Shown here in pieces: positions 31,365 to 39,511 of a stretch of 39,511 nucleotides of DNA. The stretch comes from DASXMR01 sp036495525 (GTDB taxonomy: Bacteria > Actinomycetota > Actinomycetes > Streptosporangiales > Streptosporangiaceae): the NCBI GenBank assembly GCA_036495525.1, contig DASXMR010000018.1, positions 1 through 39,511 of the forward strand, given 5' to 3'. Made by a program: the position numbers and the translations under genes. Each line of letters starts with the position of its first letter. Positions within the stretch are counted from its first letter, which is position 1. The notes below the pieces were generated by a model. That model saw only the letters and a program-made list of their open reading frames with translations. It searched no databases and had not been told where the DNA came from.

Positions 31365-31820
31365 TCAGGACTGGCTGAGCTTCTCCAGGATCGGCGCCGC
31401 CGCGCGCAGTGTCGCCCGCTCCTGCGGGCTGAGCTCCCGCAGCCGCCTGGCCAGCCACGCCTCGCGCAGCCGCCGCAGCTTCTGCACCACCACCCGGCCC
31501 TCGTCGGTCACCGTGAGCGTGACCTGCCGCCGGTCGGTCGGATGCGGCGTGCGAGTTACCAGGCTGCGCTCCTCCAGGGCGGCGATGACCCTCGTCATGG
31601 ACGGTGGCTGCACCTTCTCGTGCTCGGCCAGCTCGCCGGGAGTCATGACGTGATGAGTCTCCAGCGCTGCCAGCGCGGCGAGCTGCGTGTCGGAGAGCTC
31701 GGGCTGCAGGCCCTGCGCGATTCGCTCGGCGCGCAGCCGGCGCGCCAGCCGGCTGACGGAGATCCGTAGCTGGGTGGCCAGGCCCGCGTCTGACCTGGTC
31801 TGCCTTGTCGTCATTGTCAT
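31365..31820 (-). CDS. MarR family transcriptional regulator
   Basis: This is a 151-residue winged-helix protein. LATQLRISVSRLARRLRAER opens helix 1, and LSDTQLAALAALETHHVMTP and ELAEHEKVQPPSMTRVIAAL form the DNA-binding domain, with LVTRTPHPTDRRQVTLTVTD as the wing carrying the D-x-R motif. The closing helix (LSPQERATLRAAAPILEKLS) dimerises. It precedes the MFS transporter on the same strand with a 56-nt gap and probably represses both, via the inverted repeat over its start (31820-31845). A ligand cannot be named. Start ATG 31820; ATG 31814 is a second choice. Confidence 0.93.
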   Translation of the reverse strand: MTMTTRQTRSDAGLATQLRISVSRLARRLRAERIAQGLQPELSDTQLAALAALETHHVMTPGELAEHEKVQPPSMTRVIAALEERSLVTRTPHPTDRRQVTLTVTDEGRVVVQKLRRLREAWLARRLRELSPQERATLRAAAPILEKLSQS

Positions 31821-31845
31821 TAGCCTGAGTCATTACCTTGGCTAA
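31820..31845 (-). promoter_or_regulatory. Candidate MarR operator
   Basis: TTAGCC (31820-31825) and GGCTAA (31840-31845) are inverted 6-bp arms spaced by 14 nt, right at the MarR start codon. TCATTA is also repeated directly at 31817-31822 and 31830-31835. An autorepression site is the simplest reading. Confidence 0.4.
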
Positions 31846-31975
31846 CCGTTGGCGGCGTCATACCATTCCCGCGCATCGGTCAGGAAGCGAACATGTGGCT
31901 CTCGCCGCCGGATGATCTAAGTACACCACGCCAGTGCCAGGCGAGGGCGCCCCGCGACGAGGTTAACCTTGCCAT

Positions 31976-32269
31976 ATGCGCAGCCCGAGCAGGACGGGCC
32001 AGGCCAGGCCAGGTCCGAGCAGGCAGGCACCGCCGCCGCTGGAAGGCGACGACCGGCTCATCACCGGCATCGTCACGGCGGGGTGGGCGATCGCGCTGCT
32101 AGTGCTGCTGCTAGTCCGGCAGCACCTGGCCGCTGGTGACCGCTGGTGGATATGGACCTGCTCAGCCGGCCTCGCCCTCGGCCTGTTCGCACTCTGGTAC
32201 GTGCCGGTGCTCAAGCGCTCCAGGGCCCGCGCGGCCAGCAAGCGCGCGGCCCAGCACCAGGACGACTAG
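31976..32269 (+). CDS. DUF2530 membrane protein
   Basis: This is a 97-residue protein with the DUF2530 signature: PPPLEGDDRLITGIVTAGWA, then LLVLLLVRQHLAAGDRWWIW, and TCSAGLALGLFALWYVPVLK with a basic tail RSRARAASKRAAQ. Two membrane helices and the GDRWWIW linker are typical. The family is confined to actinobacteria and its function is unknown. ATG 31976 begins after a polar 20-residue N-terminus. The last 4 nt overlap the 3' end of the convergent DUF3027 gene. Confidence 0.85.
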   Translation: MRSPSRTGQARPGPSRQAPPPLEGDDRLITGIVTAGWAIALLVLLLVRQHLAAGDRWWIWTCSAGLALGLFALWYVPVLKRSRARAASKRAAQHQDD

Positions 32270-33144
32270 CCGTGATCGAGTGACTCGAACACCGTGTCGT
32301 CCATCGACACGCCCGGCGCGTCGACCAGGTCAAAGCCGATTTCGTCGATCACCGGAACGGGCATGCCCCGGCCGCCGCTCGGCAGCACGGCGTCGGAGTG
32401 CGCGCCGCAGCCGTGATCGAAGGAGACGACCCGCCCGTCATCCGGTGCGTACTCGTTCGCGCACGCGCCAAAGGCCCGGCCGAGCGGGCCGCTGAGGCTG
32501 ACCATGAAGCCGCAGGTCACGCATGGTCCGGGAGCGGCACTCGCGAGCGCCGAGGCCGGGCCGTGCTCGCCGGCGTACCAGCGAACCGCGGTCTCGTCGC
32601 GGCCGATCGCCGAGAGCACCCTTGACCGCCCAGCGCTCGTCTCCGCGCCATCGGCCAGTCCGGCCGGCCTGGCGGCGCCGACGGCATCGGCCAGGCCGAT
32701 ATCCGCCGCCCATTCCGCCGCGTCGTCCCAGTCGACGACGCCCTCGTCACCCTCAAGCGCGACGACGGGCACCAGCCGCTCGTCATCGGAGCCAACCGGA
32801 AGCAGGTCGCCGACGCCGAGATCACCTGGCCTGACCCGGCTGCTCCACGGCACCCACTCCGGCGCGAGCAGCGACTCCGGTCCGGGCAATAGCACCACCT
32901 CGCTGACCGTCACCACCTTGGACCGCGATGCGCGGGCGACGGTGACCGCCCAGCGCCAGCCGGCGTACGCCGGGTCGAGGCTGGCGAACAGGTGCGTCAC
33001 CACCCGGTCGCCGTCAGCGAACGCGTCGGCGTGCTCGCCTACCTCGCCGGGCCCGGCGACTTCCTCGGCCGCCGCCCTGGCCAGGTCCACGGCCTGAGCG
33101 CAGGCCTCGTCCAGTTCCCGGCTGCGCGTGCGGATCGGGCTCAC
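32266..33144 (-). CDS. DUF3027 protein (zinc-binding-like)
   Basis: This is a 292-residue cytosolic protein from GTG 33144 with GGAGGAG about 11-13 nt upstream. HLFASLDPAYAGWRWAVTVA, VLLPGPESLLAPEWVPWSSR and VRPGDLGVGDLLPVGSDDER are the conserved blocks. The region after VRWYAGEHGPASALASAAPG contains CVTCGF, then FGACANEYAPDDGRVVSFDH and GCGAHSD, whose four Cys and two His could bind zinc. Function is unknown. Its neighbourhood with DUF2530, a MarR/MFS pair and a cold-shock protein is a known conserved actinobacterial arrangement. Confidence 0.9.
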   Translation of the reverse strand: MSPIRTRSRELDEACAQAVDLARAAAEEVAGPGEVGEHADAFADGDRVVTHLFASLDPAYAGWRWAVTVARASRSKVVTVSEVVLLPGPESLLAPEWVPWSSRVRPGDLGVGDLLPVGSDDERLVPVVALEGDEGVVDWDDAAEWAADIGLADAVGAARPAGLADGAETSAGRSRVLSAIGRDETAVRWYAGEHGPASALASAAPGPCVTCGFMVSLSGPLGRAFGACANEYAPDDGRVVSFDHGCGAHSDAVLPSGGRGMPVPVIDEIGFDLVDAPGVSMDDTVFESLDHG

Positions 33145-33261
33145 GGTCGGTCATTCTCCTCCCACGCCTGGCCGGGCCGCCGCCGAACCGGCAGGCCGGG
33201 GCTCAGCGGACAGGCGCGCCAGGGTTCGTTATTCCCCCGGTGAGGCAGGATACTTGGCACC

Positions 33262-34761
33262 ATGGGAGAACCGGGCACCAGAACCCAGCCCTTGCGGGGC
33301 GGGCGGTCTGTGGTGTCCGCTGTGCAGTCGGCCGGGCGGGCAAGCGCCGCCGCCGTGCACGGCGCTGGCTCGGTCGTGCATCGCCTGAGCCGCGCCTCGG
33401 GAGCTGGCCAGACTGGCCTTTCCAACCTGATCGAGCTGACCGCCGCGAGCATGATCGGCGATGCTTTCGTGGCCGTTGCGCTAGCCGGGACCCTGTTCTT
33501 CAACACCTCACTTGACCAGGCGCGCACTCAGGTCGCTTTGTACCTGCTCATCACCATGGCACCGTTCGCGGTGCTTGCGCCGTTCATCGGGCCGATGCTC
33601 GACCGGATGCAGCAGGGCCGCCGCTACATCCTGGCCGGCACGCTGGTCGCTCGCGGCCTGCTGTGCTGGGGCATGTCAGCGGCGCTGCACGGCAGCCCGG
33701 TCACGCTCTTCCCGGCCGCTTTCGGCGTGCTGATCTTGCAGAAGGCCTACGGGGTAACCCGCAGCGCGGTGACGCCGCGGCTGCTCCCGCCGAAGCTGAC
33801 ACTGGTATCGGCCAACGCGAGACTGACGCTGGCCTCGCTGCTGGCCTCCTCGATCGGGGTGGTGGTCGGGGCGGGCGTGCAGTGGGCGACAGGAGCAACC
33901 TGGGTGCTGCGGGTCGGCGCGCTCATCTACATCGCCGGTGCGGTCCTTGGCATCCGGCTGCCGGGCAGCGTCGATGCCGAAGAGCGGGCACCGGGGTCAG
34001 GCCAGCAGGCCGGAGCCGAAGCCGGCCAGGAGCCGGGCGCCACTGGGGTGCCAGGCCAGCAGGCTGGCACGGCGCGGCCTGGCCGGTCCAAATCCGGACG
34101 GCCGACGCGCAGGCTGCCGGTCACCGGCGGGCTTGGCCGCCGGCTGCGCAGCGTCGGGCCCGTCGTCGGCGAGGCCATGCGCGGTAACGCTGTGCTGCGC
34201 GCGTACTCCGGGTTCATGCTGTTCTTCCTCGCCTTCCTGCTGCGCACCGAGCACTTCGGCGGACTGTCGCACAACGCGGCGCTGGCCGCGCTGGCCATCG
34301 CCGTCGCGGCTGGCGGTTTCATCGGCACCGCCACCGGATCGCGGATCCGGTCCCGCAGGCCGCACCGGATCCTGTTCGCCATGCTCGCCGCAGCTGCGCT
34401 TGTCACTGCGGCTTGCGCCTGGTTCTTCGGCCTGTGGGCCGCGCTGATCGTGGCGTTCATCGCGGCGACCGCGCAGGCACTGGCCAAGCTCGCACTCGAC
34501 TCGACGGTGCAGCAGGAGACCGGCGAGGAGATCCGGTCCTCCACCTTCGCCGTGTCCGAGACGCTGAATCAGCTCTCCTGGGTGAGCGGCGGGCTGGCCG
34601 GGCTGGCCCTGTCGCTCACCTCGAGCGGGGCTGCCGGGCTGACCTTCGCCGCCGTCGGCCTGGCTGCCGGATTTGTCCTGCTGCTGGCCGGACGCAGGCA
34701 CCGCACCGTCGTGGCCACGCACACGGCCGCGGCGCGCCCGCCGGCGCCGCAGCCACGGTAA
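33262..34761 (+). CDS. MFS transporter with polar N-terminal extension
   Basis: This is a 499-residue permease. About 55 N-terminal residues are Ser/Ala/Arg-rich and likely cytoplasmic, followed by LIELTAASMIGDAFVAVALA as helix 1. PFIGPMLDRMQQGRRYILAG is MFS motif A. The central loop (230-285) is Pro/Gly/Gln-rich. Further helices (GFMLFFLAFLLRTEHFGGLS, AALIVAFIAATAQALAKLAL) complete a 12-helix form. The motif LDSTVQQETGEEIRSSTFAV is typical of a family annotated as MFS/major facilitator beside DUF3027. Substrate unknown. It is convergent with the cold-shock gene, 12 nt away. Confidence 0.88.
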   Translation: MGEPGTRTQPLRGGRSVVSAVQSAGRASAAAVHGAGSVVHRLSRASGAGQTGLSNLIELTAASMIGDAFVAVALAGTLFFNTSLDQARTQVALYLLITMAPFAVLAPFIGPMLDRMQQGRRYILAGTLVARGLLCWGMSAALHGSPVTLFPAAFGVLILQKAYGVTRSAVTPRLLPPKLTLVSANARLTLASLLASSIGVVVGAGVQWATGATWVLRVGALIYIAGAVLGIRLPGSVDAEERAPGSGQQAGAEAGQEPGATGVPGQQAGTARPGRSKSGRPTRRLPVTGGLGRRLRSVGPVVGEAMRGNAVLRAYSGFMLFFLAFLLRTEHFGGLSHNAALAALAIAVAAGGFIGTATGSRIRSRRPHRILFAMLAAAALVTAACAWFFGLWAALIVAFIAATAQALAKLALDSTVQQETGEEIRSSTFAVSETLNQLSWVSGGLAGLALSLTSSGAAGLTFAAVGLAAGFVLLLAGRRHRTVVATHTAAARPPAPQPR

Positions 34762-34773
34762 GCCGTAACCCGG

Positions 34774-35157
34774 TCAGCCGTCGATGTCGTCGGCGACTGC
34801 GCGCAGCACGGCCGCGATCTTCTTGGCGTCCCTGGCGTCAGGATGCTTGCCCCGGCGGTAGGTGTTGGACACCCCGTCCAGCAGCTTGATCAGGTCCTCA
34901 ACGAGGATCGTCATCTGCTCCGGGTCCTTCCGGTTCGCCTTGCCGATCGTGGGCGGCGGCTCCAGCAGCTTGACCTGGAGCGCCTGGCTCCCGCGACGGC
35001 CCTCGGCGACGCCGAACTCCACCCGCTGGCCGGCCCGCAAGACGGTACCAGCCGAGTCGAGCGCGGTGGAGTGCACAAAGACCTCACCCCCGTCATCGCG
35101 GGTGAGGAAGCCGAACCCCTTGTCGGCGTCATACCACTTGACCTTGCCAGTGGGCAC
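34774..35157 (-). CDS. Cold-shock-domain protein with C-terminal tail
   Basis: This is a 127-residue protein from GTG 35157 (AGGG 8 nt upstream). The cold-shock domain occupies 1-66: PTGKVKWYDADKGFGFLTRD is the RNP1 region and VFVHSTALDSAGTVLRAGQR follows RNP2. The roughly 60-residue extension (KDPEQMTILVEDLIKLLDGV and SNTYRRGKHPDARDAKKIAA) is absent from the 67-residue CspA type and forms a helical tail. Such longer actinobacterial cold-shock proteins are probably single-stranded nucleic acid chaperones. The short protein lies between two predicted membrane or membrane-linked genes. Confidence 0.9.
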   Translation of the reverse strand: MPTGKVKWYDADKGFGFLTRDDGGEVFVHSTALDSAGTVLRAGQRVEFGVAEGRRGSQALQVKLLEPPPTIGKANRKDPEQMTILVEDLIKLLDGVSNTYRRGKHPDARDAKKIAAVLRAVADDIDG

Positions 35158-35266
35158 AGGCGGAACCCTTTACGCGAGCAGGAACATACAGTTGCGCCAA
35201 CGCGGCGCTGCCTAAGGCTATCGCTGTGATAACAGCTAGCGCGGCCCCGGAACTTCCGCGGATTTG

Positions 35267-35286
35267 CTGCCTACCCCGGCAGGCAG
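35267..35286 (-). terminator. Weak hairpin downstream of the HAAS-like gene
   Basis: CTGCCT (35267-35272) and AGGCAG (35281-35286) pair over an 8-nt loop, 20 nt past the stop at 35306 on the minus strand. Only 6 bp, so low confidence. Confidence 0.3.
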
Positions 35287-35305
35287 GATGCAATCATCGC
35301 CGCCG

Positions 35306-37261
35306 TCAGGACCGGCCTGACCGCGCGTTCGCCGCGGAGGACGGGTGGCGGAACGGCGCCACCGCTGGCGGCCGCGGCCCGCGGCGCAGCCGCCAGCCGA
35401 GGAAGCCTGCCGATAGCAGCGCGCCGATCCGGCTCAGCACGATGGCCCACGCCAGGGCTCCGTGAGCGAAGCCGCTGAACGAGCCTGGACGCCCGCCAAG
35501 CAGGATCTCGACCGCCGTGCCGACGACAACCAGCAGCGGCGTTCCGATCAGGCTGACCCACTTATCCCGGAAGTCCCAGACCCGCGACAGCGCTGCGATT
35601 AGCGCCCCGGCCACCCAGATCGGCGGGAACGCGGCCCCGCCTAGGCCCAGCAGCAGCAGCGCCAGCGCCTCCAGCGGGCTGGCGCGCGCCGTCGCGACCG
35701 CCGTCCCGAGCGCGCTACGGACGACCGAGATGAGCAGCTCACCGCGGCTGGGCTGCCGGGTCAGGTCGGCAGGGTCAACAGCAGGCTGCTGCGCGACCTT
35801 AGGCTGCGCGCCTTCCCGCTGGCTGGCGGCACCTGGCGGCGGGTGGGTCGCTCCCGGCTTGGTGCCAGCCGGCCCGCCCGCTGGCACCCCGCCGCCAGGT
35901 TTCGCTTCCTCCCGGCTAGCCCGCGGCGGTCTCGTGCTGCCTGCTGCACCCGTGCCGCTGCCGCCCACACGAGGCTCTCGGTCCGAGCCCTCTTTCCTGC
36001 CCTCGGACGGCCCGGTGGCGCCGTGCCCGCCGCGCCCGTTCGCCGCCGCACCAGCAGGCGCAGCTCCGGTGGCGTGGTCGCCGCCCGTGGCCGCTGCCCT
36101 GCCGTTGGGTACAGCTGCCCTGCCCTGCCCGTCGTGGCTATCGCGTCCGTCGCGGCCGTTAGCAGCCTTGCCATCCGGCGCAGCCGCCGCGCTGCGTCCT
36201 TCACGCCCGGCGGCCGGTCCGCCATCTGGCGGCACTGCTGTGGCATGACCAGCATCCCCGGCAGCCGCTGCGCCGCCGGCTGCATCTGCCCGTCCACGCC
36301 CGTCCCGGCTGTCGGCATCCTTGCCATCCGGCGGCGCCGCCGCGCTGCCTTCACGCCCGGCCGCCTTCGTGGGGCCGGGTGCAGCTGCCTTGCCACGCTT
36401 GTCGGCCGCAGCCGACGCCGCGCTATCAGGCGGCGCTGCCGCATTGCCTTCTTGACGCCCAGCCGCCGTGTCAGCAGGCGCAGCTCCGGTGGCCTGGTCG
36501 TCGCCCTGAGCCGCTGCCGTGCCGTCGGGTCCAGCCGCCCTGCCACGCTCGTCGCCCGCCGCCGACGCCGCGCCATCAGGCGGCGCTGCCGCGCTGCGTT
36601 CTTCACGCCCGGCCGCTGCGGTGCCTGACCTGCCTGCCAGCACGGATAGGAGCCAGTTCCAGCTCTGGCTGGCCGTCTCGATCACGCTCGGCGCCGGTGG
36701 CGGCTGGCCCTGTTCGTCATCGGCGCTGACCAGCCCCGCCGCTGACTCGCCCCGGTCGGGCCGCGGGCGCCGGGAGGGGAAGCCGGGACGGGTCCGCGCG
36801 GGCCGGTGCGGGTCACCGGCTAACGGGTGGCCTGGCCGCTGCCGCGCGGATATCGGCCGCTTGTCGATCCTGATCTCACCGGTCATCGGCGCATCGCCGA
36901 GCTGCTCGACGGTGGGCTGCACCGGTACCTCGGCCACCGGGCCGTGCACGATGGCGCGCCGGGCCAGCCAGTGGCCAGGCTGTGCGATTACCCGGCCCGG
37001 GCTGCGGCGCTGACGGCCCCGATCCTTGCGAGCCAGCCGGGCCTCCTCCTGCGCCACCACTGCCTCGGGCCTGCCCAGGCCGGACAGCAGCCTTCGTACC
37101 CCGGCCGGGCCGGCCTCGCCCGGCTCCCCGGCCGCCCGCTCCAGCGTCGCGCGGATCCTATCCAGCAGTTCCTGCCGCTCGGCCGAGCCGAGCCGTCCGC
37201 GCGCAGCGCGAGCCAATCCGTTGAGGTAGTCACGGATCAGCTGCTCCGTGCGGGGGTTCAT
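35306..37261 (-). CDS. HAAS-like domain, repeat linker and membrane protein
   Basis: This is a 651-residue protein from ATG 37261 (AGAGGG 11 nt upstream). The N-terminal 80 residues (LIRDYLNGLARAARGRLGSA, ELLDRIRATLERA, LLSGLGRPEAVVAQEEARLA) resemble the HAAS/DUF1700-type helical domain found in front of membrane sensors. Residues about 230-480 are low complexity, with repeated AAGRExxxAAAPPDG-like and ATGAAPA units. The C-terminal 160 residues hold about four membrane helices (LEALALLLLGLGGAAFPPIW, IGTPLLVVVGTAVEILLGG, LAWAIVLSRIGALLSAGFLG). It is probably anchored in the membrane with a long disordered part; the role is unknown. It lies downstream of groEL on the same strand. Confidence 0.72.
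   Translation of the reverse strand: MNPRTEQLIRDYLNGLARAARGRLGSAERQELLDRIRATLERAAGEPGEAGPAGVRRLLSGLGRPEAVVAQEEARLARKDRGRQRRSPGRVIAQPGHWLARRAIVHGPVAEVPVQPTVEQLGDAPMTGEIRIDKRPISARQRPGHPLAGDPHRPARTRPGFPSRRPRPDRGESAAGLVSADDEQGQPPPAPSVIETASQSWNWLLSVLAGRSGTAAAGREERSAAAPPDGAASAAGDERGRAAGPDGTAAAQGDDQATGAAPADTAAGRQEGNAAAPPDSAASAAADKRGKAAAPGPTKAAGREGSAAAPPDGKDADSRDGRGRADAAGGAAAAGDAGHATAVPPDGGPAAGREGRSAAAAPDGKAANGRDGRDSHDGQGRAAVPNGRAAATGGDHATGAAPAGAAANGRGGHGATGPSEGRKEGSDREPRVGGSGTGAAGSTRPPRASREEAKPGGGVPAGGPAGTKPGATHPPPGAASQREGAQPKVAQQPAVDPADLTRQPSRGELLISVVRSALGTAVATARASPLEALALLLLGLGGAAFPPIWVAGALIAALSRVWDFRDKWVSLIGTPLLVVVGTAVEILLGGRPGSFSGFAHGALAWAIVLSRIGALLSAGFLGWRLRRGPRPPAVAPFRHPSSAANARSGRS
36010..36635 (-). 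repeat. Degenerate repeats coding a low-complexity linker
   Basis: The middle of the HAAS-like gene contains several imperfect copies of a unit encoding AAGRExxxAAAPPDG, and two copies of a block encoding ATGAAPA with the following Ala/Gly. The DNA copies are diverged, rich in Gly/Ala/Pro/Asp/Arg codons, and keep the reading frame. Copy number is likely to vary between strains. Confidence 0.55.
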
Positions 37262-37481
37262 GGGCCGATGATCCCTCTTTGGCGGGCGGTTGTGGAGCCG
37301 GCGCGCACGAAAGACGCCGAGCATGATCATGCGGGCAGCCCCGCCAGACCTGCTTTCGACCAGCTGCCCAAGCACAGCCCGAGCGAACGTCAGCAGGGTT
37401 CCAGGGCCAGCAGGGACTCCAGCGAGCGCCGGACGCGTCGGCCAGCCGGAGGCCGGCCCGAGCGGACGGCAGAGGGCGCCA

Positions 37482-37497
37482 GGGGGGTCGTCCCCCC
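37482..37497 (-). terminator. G/C hairpin in the groEL-HAAS gap
   Basis: GGGGGG (37482-37487) and CCCCCC (37492-37497) flank TCGT. It is the most distal of three hairpins in the 351-nt gap between groEL and the HAAS-like gene; otherwise I see no gene in that gap. Confidence 0.35.
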
Positions 37498-37522
37498 GAA
37501 CAACACAGCCCCCGAACAGCAA

Positions 37523-37556
37523 GGAGGCGGCCCGGTCAATGACCGGTACCGCCTCC
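37523..37556 (-). terminator. Nested hairpin downstream of groEL
   Basis: Outer arms GGAGGCGG (37523-37530) and CCGCCTCC (37549-37556) enclose inner arms CCGGTC (37532-37537) and GACCGG (37541-37546). On the minus strand it is followed by TTGCTGTT, a T-rich tail. This is the best groEL terminator candidate. Confidence 0.55.
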
Positions 37557-37581
37557 CGTGCCAAGCGAACCTCTCCGGTGC

Positions 37582-37604
37582 GGGCCGACCCAGCGGGTCG
37601 GTCC
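37582..37604 (-). terminator. Hairpin directly after the groEL stop
   Basis: GGGCCGACCC (37582-37591) and GGGTCGGTCC (37595-37604) form a 10-bp stem with one G-U pair and loop AGC, 8 nt past the groEL stop at 37613. There is no U-tract. Confidence 0.5.
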
Positions 37605-37612
37605 TTGGCCGG

Positions 37613-39238
<1,626 letters not shown>

Positions 39239-39358
39239 TGGCTCCAGTCCTCCGTGGCGTACCTGCGGATCGAGCCGACGCCCGCGACGGACGGCAACCC
39301 CAGCGGACGGTCCCTTCCCGCCGCCGGACGTGCCTCATCGTCCGATCCCGCCATCAGT

Positions 39359-39389
39359 TGCTGGCACTCTCACCAGGAGAGTGCCAGCA
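39359..39389 (-). promoter_or_regulatory. CIRCE operator 1 (HrcA site)
   Basis: TGCTGGCACTC (39359-39369) and GAGTGCCAGCA (39379-39389) are perfect inverted arms around a 9-nt spacer, containing the CIRCE core GCACTC-N9-GAGTGC. It is the target of the HrcA repressor and lies nearer to groEL than the second copy, within the transcribed leader. Confidence 0.93.
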
Positions 39390-39392
39390 CCA

Positions 39393-39422
39393 TGTTTAGC
39401 ACTCTCATAGTGAGAGTGCAAA
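39393..39422 (-). promoter_or_regulatory. CIRCE operator 2 with an embedded groEL promoter
   Basis: TTAGCACTC (39396-39404) and GAGTGCAAA (39414-39422) form a CIRCE, one base off the consensus GAGTGCTAA. The inner GCACTCTCA-TAG-TGAGAGTGC is a perfect 9-bp arm hairpin. On the minus strand a -35 TTGCAC (39416-39421) and a -10 TAAACA (39393-39398) with 17-nt spacing lie inside this CIRCE, so HrcA would cover the promoter itself. Confidence 0.8.
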
Positions 39423-39477
39423 CGCCCCGCGAGGGATGTGCTCCGCTGATGCTGGCGTGACAGGTGTAAAACAGATC

Positions 39478-39501
39478 GGCCCAGCCCCTGGGGGCCGGGC
39501 C
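39478..39501. terminator. Hairpin at the right edge
   Basis: GGCCC-A-GCCCC and GGGGC-C-GGGCC can pair with one A/C mismatch at 39478-39501. It may end a transcript from beyond the window; orientation is unclear. Confidence 0.3.
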
Positions 39502-39511
39502 GGCCAGCAGA

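Noticed and set aside
31309..31833. N-terminal extension of the MFS frame across the MarR gene
   Set aside because: It is polar and without family similarity, whereas MarR in the overlapping frame is clearly real; the MFS start is at 31308.
36010..36635. CRISPR-like array
   Set aside because: The repeats are in-frame coding repeats of a low-complexity linker, diverged and without regular spacers.

Overview
The window is high-GC DNA (mostly G/C at third codon positions, about 70% or more by eye) with tightly packed genes, many GTG starts, a CIRCE-controlled groEL with no adjacent groES, an IdeR/DtxR-type regulator, DUF2530 and DUF3027 proteins and a PAS-GAF-SpoIIE-HATPase phosphatase. These point to a chromosomal segment of an actinobacterium (Actinomycetes; Streptomyces- or Streptosporangiales-like, order not resolved). 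I see no insertion sequence, integrase, CRISPR array, phage module or biosynthetic gene cluster. The left part (about 1-18.1 kb) looks accessory and the right part (about 19-39.5 kb) looks like conserved core.

Left part. After a truncated MFS exporter come many single-domain enzymes on both strands: a nucleotidyltransferase, a uridine-kinase-like P-loop protein, GNAT acetyltransferases (one a frameshifted remnant at 4056-4345), an HD-domain protein with a possible diiron ligand set, a methyltransferase, a YrdB-like membrane protein, an SDR/Nudix/VOC run, a DinB-hemerythrin pair, an ArsR-SRPBCC pair under a tandem operator, an alpha/alpha-toroid (squalene-cyclase-like) protein whose 3' end overlaps a YihY/BrkB membrane protein tail to tail, and an amidohydrolase. 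The common theme is small-molecule detoxification and modification, but there is no single pathway.

Middle. Two overlapping genes of unknown function (17371-19033) lie just downstream of a tRNA-Gly(CCC). A heat-shock operon follows: hsp20, then a MerR/HspR-like gene, with a perfect 13-bp hairpin between them and a terminator-like hairpin behind. Next come a 5'-truncated TIGR03086/DinB gene, a thiolase, a MerR regulator, a tiny membrane protein, a large SpoIIE-type sensor phosphatase and ideR.

Right part. This is the conserved block pdxH | citrate synthase - serC (PLP recycling and central metabolism), then thpR, MFS and MarR, then DUF2530/DUF3027, MFS, a cold-shock protein with a C-terminal tail, and a HAAS-like protein with a low-complexity repeat linker and a membrane domain. 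It ends with groEL behind two CIRCE operators. Most operons appear short (2-3 genes), and several starts can be refined from visible Shine-Dalgarno sequences.

The best leads for something undescribed are the unknown gene pair beside tRNA-Gly, the HAAS-repeat-membrane protein beside groEL, the HD protein with a diiron-like ligand spacing, and the hsp20-merR hairpin. None of them is proof of a new system.
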